Below are positions 9,007-16,960 of a DNA stretch of 39,367 bases, piece after piece. The stretch covers positions 1 through 39,367 of the forward strand of contig NZ_JAJJPA010000059.1 of the NCBI RefSeq assembly GCF_020907985.1, in the 5' to 3' direction. The notes under the pieces were generated by a model. It did not search any database. It was not told the DNA's origin and saw only the letters and a list, made by a program, of their open reading frames with translations. The translations under genes and the position numbers were made by a program. The number at the start of each line of letters is the position of its first letter. The stretch's first letter is position 1. This stretch comes from Kitasatospora humi (lineage in GTDB: Bacteria > Actinomycetota > Actinomycetes > Streptomycetales > Streptomycetaceae).

Positions 9007-10008
9007 ATGCCACTGGACCAGAAGCCCGCCGTGCCGGCCATCGCAGGCCCGCGCCCCGACGCCGCCCCGCCCGGTGCCGCCGAGCCGCCGGCGACCGCGG
9101 CCGGCCGCGGAGCCTGGAGCGTGCGCGCGGCCGGGCCGTGGACGCACCGCGATCTGGCCGCCAACGGCGCCCGGTTCCACATCACCGAGCAGGGCACCGG
9201 CCCTCTGGTCCTGCTGGTGCACGGCTGGCCGCAGTACTGGTGGGCTTGGCGCCACCAGTTGGCTGCGCTGGCCGAGGCCGGCTACCGGGCGGTCGCGCTG
9301 GACCTGCGTGGCATGGGGGGCAGCGACCGCACTCCGCGCGGCTACGATCCGACGAACCTGGCCCTGGACATCACCGGCGTGATCCGTTCGCTCGGCGAGC
9401 ACAGCGCCCATCTGGTGGGCCACGACAGCGGCGGCTCACTGGCGTTCGTCGCAGCGGTGATGCGGCCCTCGGTGATCCGCACCCTCACCGTGCTGTCCGC
9501 CGCCCATCCGCGCCACCTTCGCCGCGCCCTGCTGCGGGACCGCCGGCAGATGGCCGCCTACGAGCACGTCCTGGGCTTCCAGCGGCCCTGGATACCGGAG
9601 CGGCGACTGGTCGCCGATGACGCCGCGCTGGTCGCCGACTACCTGGCGGACTGGGCCGGCCCCAACCGGCTGGACGCCGAGGCGGTCTTCAACTACCGCC
9701 AGGCGATCCAGATCCCCAGCACCGCCCACTGTTCGATCGAACCGTACCGCTGGCTGGTCCGCTCGATGGCCCGGCCGGACGGCATCCAGTTCGCCCGCCG
9801 GATGAAGAAGCCGGTGACCGCGCCGACCCTGCACATCCAGGGCGCGGCCGACCCGGTGCTGCTCGCCCGCACCGCGCTGGGCGCTGGGGAGTACGTGTCG
9901 GCTCCGTACCGCTGGCGGCTGCTGCCCGGGGTGGGCCACTTCCCGCACGAGGAAGCGGCCGGCGAGGTCACCGCCGAGCTGCTCGGCTGGATCTCCGAGC
10001 ACAAGTAG
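9007..10008 (+). CDS. Alpha/beta hydrolase with Asp nucleophile (epoxide hydrolase-like)
   Basis: 333 aa with a 35-residue Pro/Ala-rich leader that is not a signal peptide. The core fold shows the oxyanion HGWPQ motif (about residue 72), the nucleophile elbow GHDSGG with Asp140, and a late catalytic His311 in GVGHFPHEE. An Asp rather than Ser nucleophile points to the epoxide hydrolase/haloalkane dehalogenase branch, where water opens an alkyl-enzyme ester. Substrate is unknown. In M. tuberculosis the gene at this position is ephE (Rv3670), next to marP, as here. Two palindromes lie just upstream. Confidence 0.85.
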   Translation: MPLDQKPAVPAIAGPRPDAAPPGAAEPPATAAGRGAWSVRAAGPWTHRDLAANGARFHITEQGTGPLVLLVHGWPQYWWAWRHQLAALAEAGYRAVALDLRGMGGSDRTPRGYDPTNLALDITGVIRSLGEHSAHLVGHDSGGSLAFVAAVMRPSVIRTLTVLSAAHPRHLRRALLRDRRQMAAYEHVLGFQRPWIPERRLVADDAALVADYLADWAGPNRLDAEAVFNYRQAIQIPSTAHCSIEPYRWLVRSMARPDGIQFARRMKKPVTAPTLHIQGAADPVLLARTALGAGEYVSAPYRWRLLPGVGHFPHEEAAGEVTAELLGWISEHK

Positions 10009-10135
10009 CCAGCCTCCACGAAGGCCGATCTGACGCGACGTCAGCAATGAACGATGTGTTGGTATGCCCATGGCATAGACCAATTCGCCCGGATGAGCGT
10101 GGTTACCTATGCATGCCGGGGGGCATCCATCCGGT

Positions 10136-10345
10136 ATGACCTGGATGCCCGAACGCGCCGCCGCGCGCGGACGACGCGCCAAGCACGTCGAATCCCGTAA
10201 CGCCACCGCCCCGAACAGCGACCGTGGTCTCGACTGGCAGGACGAGCCACGGGACCGGCCCGCCGCACCGCACCCGCTGGGAATCCCCCGGATCCTCGGG
10301 CGCCGAGCCCGTTGGGTCGGCGCCCGGCTACGCCGCGAAGGCTGA
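10136..10345 (+). CDS. Possible small basic protein (weak call)
   Basis: A 69-codon frame with high third-position GC and a composition rich in Arg, Ala and Pro, ending RLRREG. It has no recognisable domain. The ATG has no strong ribosome binding site, and the stem at 10121-10150 overlaps the start. The palindrome at 10063-10077 could be its promoter element. It could equally be non-coding. Confidence 0.28.
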   Translation: MTWMPERAAARGRRAKHVESRNATAPNSDRGLDWQDEPRDRPAAPHPLGIPRILGRRARWVGARLRREG

Positions 10346-10351
10346 GGAGCC

Positions 10352-10419
10352 AGCAAGGCCGAGCAGGCAGCAGGGCCGAGCAAGCAGCAAGGCCGAGCAG
10401 GCAGCAAAGTCGAGCAGAC
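10352..10419. repeat. Four tandem copies of a 17-bp unit
   Basis: Units begin at 10352, 10369, 10386 and 10403 and follow the pattern AGCAAGGCCGAGCAGGC with one to four changes each. They sit downstream of the stop of the YdjM-like gene. Confidence 0.85.
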
Positions 10420-10470
10420 ACAGCGGCCGTGCGGCTCCGTCAGCGGATCCACACGGCCGGACGACGAGGA

Positions 10471-11172
10471 TCAGCCCAGAACGGTCGGCTCCACCGCGGT
10501 GCACCAGAGCAGCACGACGGTGGCCACCGTCATCATCGGGACCAGCACCTTGGTCTCCATCTGGTTGCCGCTGCGCTTGATCAGCACGATCTCGTAGCGC
10601 TGCTTGTGCGGCCAGAGCCACGGCGCGCCCATCTTGGTGAGGCTGTCACCCAGCAGATGGGCCAGGGTGCCGAGGCCGACCGCGTACGGCAGCCAGCCGG
10701 GGGCCGACGGCATCCACTGGTCCAGCACGAAGGTCCCGGCCGCCGACAGGCCGACGACGCTCAGCCAGGTGGTGTGCCCCTCCCCCGGCAGGTGGATGCG
10801 CAGCGCCTTGACCGCCATGGCGAGGAGGAAGAACGTCATCCCGAGGGTGAACCAGCGACCCAGGTAGTGCACACCGGCCCAGCTGCCGCCGCCCATCAGC
10901 GCCACGAAGAGCAGCGAGTGGGTGGCGTGCCGGTGCCCGCCGGACACCCAGGCGACGAACCGGCAGAGCGCCTTGGAGACCGGGCCGAGGAAGTTGGCGA
11001 TGGTGCCGTCGTGATGGTCCAGGTCGGGCAGCAGGGCCGCACCCGCGGCCAGCACCGTGCCCAGCAGGATGTCGGCCGGCTTCAGGTGGGTGTGCAGCAG
11101 CAGTGGCGGCAGTATCGGCGCGGCGGCCGCATACAGCATCGCACCGCTGACCGCGTGCGAGTGACCCATCAT
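10471..11172 (-). CDS. YdjM/YbcI-like inner membrane protein (DUF457, 'metal-dependent hydrolase')
   Basis: 233 aa, with several hydrophobic helices. It carries the family's conserved histidines and acidic residues: HSHAVSG near the N-terminus, LLPDLDHHDG about residue 48, and GHRHATHS about residue 79. The family is named for a presumed metal site, but its reaction is not established. Two ATGs in tandem (11172 and 11169) follow GAAGGAG. It stands alone and faces the epoxide-hydrolase-like gene. Confidence 0.8.
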   Translation of the reverse strand: MMGHSHAVSGAMLYAAAAPILPPLLLHTHLKPADILLGTVLAAGAALLPDLDHHDGTIANFLGPVSKALCRFVAWVSGGHRHATHSLLFVALMGGGSWAGVHYLGRWFTLGMTFFLLAMAVKALRIHLPGEGHTTWLSVVGLSAAGTFVLDQWMPSAPGWLPYAVGLGTLAHLLGDSLTKMGAPWLWPHKQRYEIVLIKRSGNQMETKVLVPMMTVATVVLLWCTAVEPTVLG

Positions 11173-11559
11173 GGCCGGTTACTCCTTCATGGTGTGTGGC
11201 TGGCACGCCACCCGCCGGATTGAGCCGAACGGGTGAGCGCGGCCGACGCTACCAGGAGGAACTGACGGATCGCCGGATTCCGCTCGCAGCGAGATCTTCG
11301 ACGGCGCGTCAGCAGGACCGGGAACGCGTGGGAGTAGGACCGGCGCAGCGGCGGGCTCCCGGTGGAGGGCCCGGCGGACCAGCGGGCCCGGGCGCAGCGG
11401 CGGTCGGCCGGGGGACGCGTAGGACAGGGCTCAGGAGCAGCGGCGGGCTCCCGGTGGAGGGCCCAGTGGACCAGCGGGCCCGGGAGCAGCGGCGGTCGGC
11501 CGGGGGACGCCTCGGACACGGTCCGGGCGCAGCAGCAGGCGCCGGGACGGCTCGGCATG
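11173..11559. other. 387-bp intergenic region between marP and the YdjM-like gene
   Basis: Both flanking genes are on the minus strand. It holds the promoter and ribosome binding site of the YdjM-like gene (about 11173-11280) and a 92-bp tandem duplication. No ORF is convincing. Confidence 0.6.
11346..11529. repeat. 92-bp tandem duplication downstream of marP
   Basis: Unit 1 is 11346-11437 and unit 2 is 11438-11529, about 90 percent identical by eye. Each unit itself holds two CAGCGGCGG submotifs and the GGGCCC-rich arms can fold. A fragment of a third unit follows. It lies directly after the marP stop codon. Confidence 0.85.
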
Positions 11560-12744
11560 TCAGAGGGCGCAGCCCTGGGTGTCGACCTGGATGTCGGCGG
11601 TGGTGCCCGCCACCGCGTCCGCCTTCACCTCGGCGGCGGTCAGCACGTAGCCGGTGTCGGAGCTGTCCAGCGACTTGGCGAAGACCACCCCGTACACCTC
11701 GCCGTCCGGAGTGAGCAGCGGCCCGCCGCTGTTGCCCTGGCGGACCAGCGAACGGATCGAGTACACGTCGCGGACCACCTGGCCGCGGTGGTAGATGTCC
11801 GGACCGTTGGCCTGGATCCGGTCGCGGATCCGAGCCGGCTGGACGTTGAACGCGCCGTTCTCCGGGAACCCGGCCACGATGGCGCTGTCGTTGCTGTGGG
11901 CCTCGCCGGCGAAGGCCAGCGGCGGCGCGTTCAGCTTCGGCACGTCCAGGACGGCGATGTCGCGCTGCCAGTCGTAGCTGACCACGGTGGCGTCGTAGAG
12001 CTGGCCGGTGCCGCCGATCTGCACGGTCGGCTCGTCCACCCCGCCGACCACGTGCGCGTTGGTCATCACCCGGTGCGGGGCGAAGACGAAGCCGCTGCCC
12101 TCCAGGGTCTTGCCGCAGGAGTTGGCCGTGCCGACCACCTTGACGAGGCTCTGCCGGGCCTTCTGCAGCGCCGGGTCGCCGGCCAGCGACGGGTCGGGCG
12201 GCTGGACCTCGGTGATCGGCTCGTGCTCGAACGGGTTGAAGACCTGCGGGAAGCCGTTCTGCGACAGCACCTTGCTGAAGTCGGAGAACCAGTTCGGCGC
12301 GTCGGCCGGCAGCGCGTCCTGCACGCCGCCGAGCACCAGGGAGGTACGGACCTGCTTGGAGACGGTCGGCATCGAAGTACCGGCCAGCGCCGACCCGATC
12401 AGCCAGGCCACCAGCAGCATCGACAGCACGTTCACCACCGAGCCGCCCAGCGCGTCCAGCGCCTTGGCCGGACTGCGGTCGATCCGGCCGCGCAGTTTCC
12501 ACCCCAACTGGGTGGTGGCGGCCTGGCCGATCGCCGCGAAGACGATCACCACCACCACGGCGATCACCGAGGCGGTGGTACCGGGATCGAGGTGACTGAG
12601 CACCAGCGGCAGCAGTTGCACCGCGATCAGGCCGCCGCCGAGGAACCCCAGCACGGACAGGATGCCCACCACGAAGCCCTGCCGGTACCCGGACACGGCG
12701 AAGCCGATCGCAGCGGCGAGCAGCAGCAGATCCAGCACGTTCAC
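11560..12744 (-). CDS. marP: MarP-type membrane-anchored serine protease
   Basis: 394 aa, matching the roughly 397 aa of M. tuberculosis MarP (Rv3671c). Four membrane helices (about residues 2-20, 26-45, 58-80 and 101-122, CvpA-like) anchor an extracytoplasmic chymotrypsin-fold protease. The triad is His231 (TNAHVVGG), Asp262 (WQRDIAVLD) and Ser339 (QGNSGGPLL). Cys210 and Cys392 occupy the places of the regulatory disulfide known in the mycobacterial enzyme. In mycobacteria it is needed for acid and oxidative stress resistance through cell-wall hydrolase processing. The start is GTG 12744 with GGAGGG upstream; the frame extends to 13092 but that part overlaps the NUDIX gene. It is last in an nth-NUDIX-marP run. 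Confidence 0.93.
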   Translation of the reverse strand: MNVLDLLLLAAAIGFAVSGYRQGFVVGILSVLGFLGGGLIAVQLLPLVLSHLDPGTTASVIAVVVVIVFAAIGQAATTQLGWKLRGRIDRSPAKALDALGGSVVNVLSMLLVAWLIGSALAGTSMPTVSKQVRTSLVLGGVQDALPADAPNWFSDFSKVLSQNGFPQVFNPFEHEPITEVQPPDPSLAGDPALQKARQSLVKVVGTANSCGKTLEGSGFVFAPHRVMTNAHVVGGVDEPTVQIGGTGQLYDATVVSYDWQRDIAVLDVPKLNAPPLAFAGEAHSNDSAIVAGFPENGAFNVQPARIRDRIQANGPDIYHRGQVVRDVYSIRSLVRQGNSGGPLLTPDGEVYGVVFAKSLDSSDTGYVLTAAEVKADAVAGTTADIQVDTQGCAL

Positions 12745-12827
12745 CCTGCCACCCTCCCATGGACCGGCCGCCCTCCGGCAGCTGCCCCGGTTGTCCGTTG
12801 CGTCCCGCGTTGCCGCTCCGCGGCTGC

Positions 12828-13508
12828 CTACCCGCCCGCCGGTGGCTCGATGAGGCGCGAACTGTCCCAAGGTCGTTCCAGCCCGCTGTGGTGCAGCAGC
12901 CGGTCGATCACCCCGGCCGTGAAGCCCCAGACCAAGTGCCCGTTCGTCTGGAACGCCGGGCCGGTGAAGCCGGACGGATGCCGGTAGCGACCGCGGTGGG
13001 CCGGGTCGGCCAGCACCGCGAGCGGCACCCGGAAGACCGCGCCGGTCTCCGCCGGGTCCACCGCGCTGACCGGCGACTCCTCGCGCCACCAACCGAGCAC
13101 CGGGGTCACCACGAAGTCGCTGACCGGGATGTAGAGGGCCGGCAGGGTGGCGAAGACCTGCACACCGGCCGGGTCGAGCCCGGTCTCCTCGGCCGCCTCG
13201 CGCAGTGCGGCGGCCACCGGCCCCGGCCCGGCCGGGTCGCCGTCCACCGGATCCAGCGAGCCGCCCGGGAAGGAGATCTGGCCGGGGTGCGAGCGCAGCG
13301 CGGCCGACCGCTGGGTGAGCAGCAGGTCGGGTCCGCCGGGCCCGTCGCCGAAGAGCAGCAGCACCGCGGAGTGCCGCCCGCCCTCGGCCGGCGGCAGGAA
13401 CCGGCTGAGCTGCTCGGGCCGCACCGTCTCGGCCGCCCGGCGCACCGGCAGCAGCCAGTCGGGCAGCCCGTCCCGGACGATCGCCACCGGCGCCCCGCTG
13501 CTCCTCAC
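12828..13508 (-). CDS. NUDIX hydrolase, CoA pyrophosphatase type
   Basis: 226 aa. It carries the CoA-pyrophosphatase (UPF0035) signature LTQRSAALRSHPGQISFPGG near residue 70, followed by a NUDIX box ending REAAEETGL. The predicted reaction is cleavage of CoA or a CoA derivative into 3',5'-ADP and a phosphopantetheine. The start is GTG 13508, which overlaps the nth stop codon by 2 nt, so the two genes are translationally coupled. The same pair and order occur in M. tuberculosis (Rv3672c and Rv3674c), where a thioredoxin-like gene lies between them that is missing here. Confidence 0.88.
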   Translation of the reverse strand: MRSSGAPVAIVRDGLPDWLLPVRRAAETVRPEQLSRFLPPAEGGRHSAVLLLFGDGPGGPDLLLTQRSAALRSHPGQISFPGGSLDPVDGDPAGPGPVAAALREAAEETGLDPAGVQVFATLPALYIPVSDFVVTPVLGWWREESPVSAVDPAETGAVFRVPLAVLADPAHRGRYRHPSGFTGPAFQTNGHLVWGFTAGVIDRLLHHSGLERPWDSSRLIEPPAGG

Positions 13509-14362
13509 TCGGCCCTCCCCGCTGCCGACTCCGTCGTCCCGTTCAACGCACCGGGAGCCGCCGCGGTGCCCGGATAGTCGGCGGGCGGGCGCAGTCGCTG
13601 GCCCGGTTGGCCGCCCATCTCGTACTTGAGCAGCTTCGCGGCCTTCTCCGGGTCGGTCTCGCCCTCGCCGTAGGAGGGGCAGAGCGGGGCGACCGGGCAG
13701 GCCCCGCAGGCGGGCCTGCGGGCGTGGCAGATCCGGCGGCCGTGGAAGACCACCCGGTGCGAGAGCATGGTCCACTCCGACTTCGGGAACAGCTCGGCGA
13801 CCGCGGCCTCCACCACCACCGGGTCCTCCTCGGTGGTCCAGCCGAACCGCCGGGCCAGCCGGCCGAAGTGGGTGTCGACGGTGATGCCGGGCACTCCGTA
13901 GGCGTTGCCGAGCACCACGTTGGCCGTCTTCCGGCCCACCCCGGGGAGGGTGACCATCTGTTCCAGGGTGCGCGGTACCTCGCCGCCGAACTCGTCCCGC
14001 AGCGCGATCGACAGTCCCATCAGCGACTTGGCCTTGTTCCGGAAGAAGCCGGTCGGCCGGATCAGCTCCTCCAGCTCCTCGGGCACCGCCGCCGCCATCG
14101 CCTCGGGGGTGGGGTACTTCGCGAACAGCGCGGGGGTGGTCTGGTTGACCCGCAGATCGGTGGTCTGCGCCGACAGCACGGTGGCGACCAGCAGTTGGAA
14201 CGGGTTGTCGAAGTCCAGTTCCGGATGCGCGTACGGATAGGTCTCCGCCAGGACCCGGTTGATCTTCCGGGCCCTCCGGACCAGCGCCAGGTGGGACTCC
14301 GGCCTGGGCGTCCTGCCGGCCACCGCCGGGGCTGCCGTCTTGCGGACCTTGCTCTCTGCCAT
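13505..14362 (-). CDS. nth: Endonuclease III (DNA glycosylase/AP lyase)
   Basis: 285 aa. It removes oxidised pyrimidines and nicks abasic sites in base excision repair. The helix-hairpin-helix LPGVGRKTANVV holds the catalytic Lys145; the catalytic Asp163 is in VDTHFGR; the iron-sulfur loop has Cys212, Cys219, Cys222 and Cys228 with the expected C-x6-C-x2-C-x5-C spacing. Extra tails of about 20 and 50 residues at the two ends are Pro/Ala/Gly rich and probably disordered. It overlaps the downstream NUDIX gene. Confidence 0.95.
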   Translation of the reverse strand: MAESKVRKTAAPAVAGRTPRPESHLALVRRARKINRVLAETYPYAHPELDFDNPFQLLVATVLSAQTTDLRVNQTTPALFAKYPTPEAMAAAVPEELEELIRPTGFFRNKAKSLMGLSIALRDEFGGEVPRTLEQMVTLPGVGRKTANVVLGNAYGVPGITVDTHFGRLARRFGWTTEEDPVVVEAAVAELFPKSEWTMLSHRVVFHGRRICHARRPACGACPVAPLCPSYGEGETDPEKAAKLLKYEMGGQPGQRLRPPADYPGTAAAPGALNGTTESAAGRAE

Positions 14363-14412
14363 GTCCGAAGGCTACGCCGAACCGCTGCCCCGGTGCGGGC
14401 CGTTCCGGCTCA

Positions 14413-14477
14413 CGGACCTCCGGTGATGGGACGGCGGACCTCCGGCGACGGGACGGCGGACCTCCGGTGACGGGGCG
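14413..14477. repeat. Three tandem copies of a 22-bp unit
   Basis: Units start at 14413, 14435 and 14457, each CGGACCTCCGG followed by a TGATGGGACGG variant. They lie between nth and the hypothetical gene that ends at 14478, reaching its stop codon. Confidence 0.85.
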
Positions 14478-14963
14478 TCAGGCGGTCGGCTGCGGGCCGG
14501 TGCGGCCCTGCGGGTAGTGATCGGCGAGGTAGGCGTCGAGGTCCGGGCGGTCGGGGACGAGCATGTGGCGCACCCAGGCGTCGCGCTCGTGGCGCACCGG
14601 CGCGAGCTCCCAGACGCAGCCGATCAGCGGCCGGGTCAGTCGGACGAAGTGGGTAGGGTCCTGGTCGGGGCAGCCGAGCACCGGCTGCCCGGCGACCGCG
14701 CCGGCGAAGCTCAGTACATTGTCCCAAGCCCAGCAGTACACATTGAGGTAGGCGCCGGTGTCGTCGCCGCGGTGAACCACCACGAAGCCGGCCTGCGGGG
14801 TGCCGTCGGGGGCCGGCAGCAGGTCGGGCAGGGCCGCGTAGGCCGCCTTCTCCACCGCCGGGTCGATGCCGGCCGGGTCCGCGGTGACGTGGTAGCGCTT
14901 CAGCCGGTAGCCGCCCACCTGGATCGGCGCGGGCGCCTGGAGGAGTTTCTCGGTGAATGCCAT
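14478..14963 (-). CDS. Conserved hypothetical protein, soluble
   Basis: 161 aa from the ATG at 14963. I do not recognise a named family. It has no signal peptide or membrane segment. Notable stretches are a Trp/Tyr-rich middle (NVYCWAWDNV), a Cys-Asp-Gln-Asp turn, and a C-terminal RDAWVRHMLVPDRPDLDAYL. Codon use is normal for the region, so it is very probably a real gene. It is transcribed away from crp. No good ribosome binding site precedes the ATG. The frame extends upstream to 15113, but that part covers a repeat array and is unlikely to be coding. Confidence 0.7.
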   Translation of the reverse strand: MAFTEKLLQAPAPIQVGGYRLKRYHVTADPAGIDPAVEKAAYAALPDLLPAPDGTPQAGFVVVHRGDDTGAYLNVYCWAWDNVLSFAGAVAGQPVLGCPDQDPTHFVRLTRPLIGCVWELAPVRHERDAWVRHMLVPDRPDLDAYLADHYPQGRTGPQPTA

Positions 14964-15013
14964 GCCCGGACGGTAGTTCCCGTCGTGACAACGCTCAAGA
15001 GTGCCTGCACGAC

Positions 15014-15079
15014 CCGCGGACGCCGCCTCCACGAGCCGCGGACACCGCCTCCACGGCCCGCGGACACCGCCTACCGATG
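15014..15079. repeat. Three tandem copies of a second 22-bp unit
   Basis: Units start at 15014, 15036 and 15058, with CCGCGGACaCCGCCTccac as the common core. The array is in the divergent space upstream of crp. Its 22-bp period equals that of the array at 14413, though the sequence differs. Confidence 0.8.
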
Positions 15080-15184
15080 CGTACGGATGGCCGCGTACCG
15101 CCGCCCACCGCACACCCCCTCCTCATATGATCAGAGCGACATGCGCCATGCTTGGTGATGAAGAGCACTGTTTTGAGCACATGA

Positions 15185-15209
15185 CCGCCCGTCCCACCAC
15201 GGCGGGCGG
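15185..15209 (+). promoter_or_regulatory. Hairpin in the crp leader
   Basis: CCGCCCG (15185-15191) pairs perfectly with CGGGCGG (15203-15209), leaving an 11-nt loop. It ends 6 nt before the crp ribosome binding site (15215-15221) and could limit translation if it lies in the transcript. Confidence 0.4.
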
Positions 15210-15227
15210 CCGAGAAGGAGGAAGCAC

Positions 15228-15902
15228 GTGGACGATGTTCTGCGGCGCGCCGCGCTCTTCGCGGCGCTCGACGACGAACAGGCCGGCGAGCTGCGCGCTT
15301 CCATGACCGAGGTGACCCTCGCGCGCGGCGAGTCGCTGTTCCACGAGGGCGACCCGGGCGACCGCCTGTACGTGGTCGCCGAGGGCAAGGTGAAGCTGCA
15401 CCGCGCCTCGCCGGACGGCCGCGAGAACATGCTCGCGGTGCTCGGTCCCAGCGAGATGATCGGTGAACTCTCGCTCTTCGACCCCGGGCCGCGCACCGCG
15501 ACCGCCAGCGCGCTGACCGAGGTCAAGCTGCTCGGCCTGGGCCACGGCGACCTGCAGCCCTGGCTGCACGCCCGCCCCGAGGTGTCGATAGCGCTGCTGC
15601 GCGCCATCGCCCGCCGACTCCGCCGGACCAACGACGTGATGAGCGACCTGGTCTTCTCCGACGTTCCGGGCCGGGTGGCCAAGGCGCTGCTGGACCTGTC
15701 GCGCCGGTTCGGGGTGCAGTCCGAGGAGGGCATCCACGTCGCCCACGACCTCACCCAGGAGGAGCTCGCCCAGCTGGTCGGCGCCTCCCGGGAGACCGTG
15801 AACAAGGCGCTGGCCGACTTCGCCGGCCGTGGCTGGTTGAAGCTGGAGGCCCGCGCGGTGGTGCTGCTCGACGTCGAGCGGCTCTCCCGCCGCTCGCGCT
15901 GA
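15228..15902 (+). CDS. crp: Crp/Fnr-family transcriptional regulator
   Basis: 224 aa. The N-terminal cyclic-nucleotide domain (about residues 10-125) keeps the phosphate-binding cassette GELSLFDPGPRTATASAL, so cAMP binding is likely. A dimer helix follows and then a winged helix-turn-helix with LTQEELAQLVGASRETVNKAL (about residues 170-192). In S. coelicolor Crp influences germination and antibiotic production; in M. tuberculosis the same position is Rv3676. The start is GTG 15228 after AAGGAGG at 15215-15221. It converges on the MBL gene. Confidence 0.95.
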   Translation: MDDVLRRAALFAALDDEQAGELRASMTEVTLARGESLFHEGDPGDRLYVVAEGKVKLHRASPDGRENMLAVLGPSEMIGELSLFDPGPRTATASALTEVKLLGLGHGDLQPWLHARPEVSIALLRAIARRLRRTNDVMSDLVFSDVPGRVAKALLDLSRRFGVQSEEGIHVAHDLTQEELAQLVGASRETVNKALADFAGRGWLKLEARAVVLLDVERLSRRSR

Positions 15903-15959
15903 GCCCCCGCCGCTGCTGGGCCCCCGCCACTGAGGACCGGGCCTGGAGGACCGCGGCGC

Positions 15960-16781
15960 TCAGATGAGCCCGTGGTCCTCCAGGTATCGCAGCTGGGCCC
16001 GCACCGAGAGTTCGGCGGCCGGCCAGAGCGCCTTGTCCACGTCCGCGTAGACCCGGGCCACCACCGCCTCGGCGGTCCGGTAGCCCGCCTCCACCGCGGT
16101 CTCCACCTGCGCCAGCCGGGCCGCCCGGTGCGCCAGGTAGTACTCCACGCTGCCCAGCGCGTCGGCCAGCACCGGTCCGTGGCCGGGCAGCACGGTGCGC
16201 ACACCGTGCTCGGTGGCCAGGGTGCGCAGCCGCCGCAGCGAGTCCAGGTAGTCGCCGAGCACACCGTCCGGGTGGGCGACCATCGTGGTGCCCCGGCCCA
16301 GCACGGTGTCCCCGGTGAGGATTGCGCCGTCGGCCGGCAGGTGGAAGGTGAGCGAGTCGGCGGTGTGCCCCGGGGTGGCGACGACGCGCAGCTCCAGGCC
16401 GCCCACCTCGATCGCCTGGCCGCCGGTCAGGCCCTCGTCACCGAGCCGGTGGGCCGGGTCGAGGGCGCGCACCTTGGTGCCGGTCAGCTCGGCGAACCGG
16501 GCCGCCCCGGCCGCGTGGTCGTGGTGGCCGTGGGTCAGCAGGGTGAGCGCGATCCGGCGGCCCTGCCGCTCGGCGGCGTCGATCACGGCGCGCAGGTGTC
16601 CCTCGTCCAGCGGCCCCGGGTCGACCACCACGACCTGGTCCGAGCCGGGCTCGCAGAGCAGCCAGGTGTTGGTGCCGTCCAGCGTCATCGGGGACGGGTT
16701 GGGGGCGAGCACGCAGAGCGCCCGCGCCGTGGCGGCCCCGCCGACGGTGGCGGCGGGCTCTCCGGGCAGGCCGCTGCTCAC
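15960..16781 (-). CDS. Metallo-beta-lactamase-fold hydrolase (LACTB2/glyoxalase-II-like)
   Basis: 273 aa. The metal-binding HGHHDH motif (about residue 84) is complete, followed by the downstream ligands in TPGHTADS, GDTVLG and LPGHGPVL. A C-terminal helical region resembles the winged-helix cap of LACTB2-type proteins. Some members cleave RNA, others thioesters, so the substrate is open. The GTG start at 16781 overlaps the stop of the preceding 60-codon ORF (GTGA). The M. tuberculosis counterpart by position is Rv3677c. Confidence 0.88.
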   Translation of the reverse strand: MSSGLPGEPAATVGGAATARALCVLAPNPSPMTLDGTNTWLLCEPGSDQVVVVDPGPLDEGHLRAVIDAAERQGRRIALTLLTHGHHDHAAGAARFAELTGTKVRALDPAHRLGDEGLTGGQAIEVGGLELRVVATPGHTADSLTFHLPADGAILTGDTVLGRGTTMVAHPDGVLGDYLDSLRRLRTLATEHGVRTVLPGHGPVLADALGSVEYYLAHRAARLAQVETAVEAGYRTAEAVVARVYADVDKALWPAAELSVRAQLRYLEDHGLI

Positions 16782-16960
16782 CGGCCGACCTCGGGGTCGC
16801 GGGTCAGCGGGCGGGCGTCCAGCGAGCGGACCAGGGTACGCGGCGTCGGAGCGGCGGACCCGCCCTGGTCGTCCTCGCAGCTCAGTCGGCGGTTGAGGGC
16901 TCGGGCAGCCAGGCGGCGGGCGGGGAGGTCGCGCTCGCGAGCCACGTCATCGTGGATCAT
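16778..16960 (-). CDS. Small coupled ORF between the NUDIX and MBL genes
   Basis: 60 aa, Arg/Asp-rich, no hydrophobic segment and one Cys. It starts with ATG at 16960 overlapping the NUDIX stop (ATGA) and ends overlapping the MBL start (GTGA). Overlaps of 4 nt at both ends are a strong sign of a translated gene inside an operon. I do not recognise the sequence (it begins MIHDDVARERDLPARRLA). It may be a real small protein or a translated coupler that keeps ribosomes moving from one gene to the next. Confidence 0.55.
   Translation of the reverse strand: MIHDDVARERDLPARRLAARALNRRLSCEDDQGGSAAPTPRTLVRSLDARPLTRDPEVGR

Larger units (their letters stand above)
10009..10470. other. 462-bp convergent intergenic region with palindromes and a 17-bp tandem repeat
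   Basis: It lies between the hydrolase and the YdjM-like gene. It contains TATGCC-CAT-GGCATA (10063-10077) inside a wider TTGG/CCAA symmetry, a TGACG/CGTCA hairpin at 10031-10043, an 8-bp stem GGGCATCC/GGATGCCC (10121-10128 with 10143-10150), a possible 69-aa ORF, and four 17-bp repeats. Confidence 0.6.

Noticed and set aside
10107..10421. A Leu/Cys/Ala-rich frame opposite the 17-bp repeats
   Set aside because: Its hydrophobic look is only the translation of the tandem repeat.
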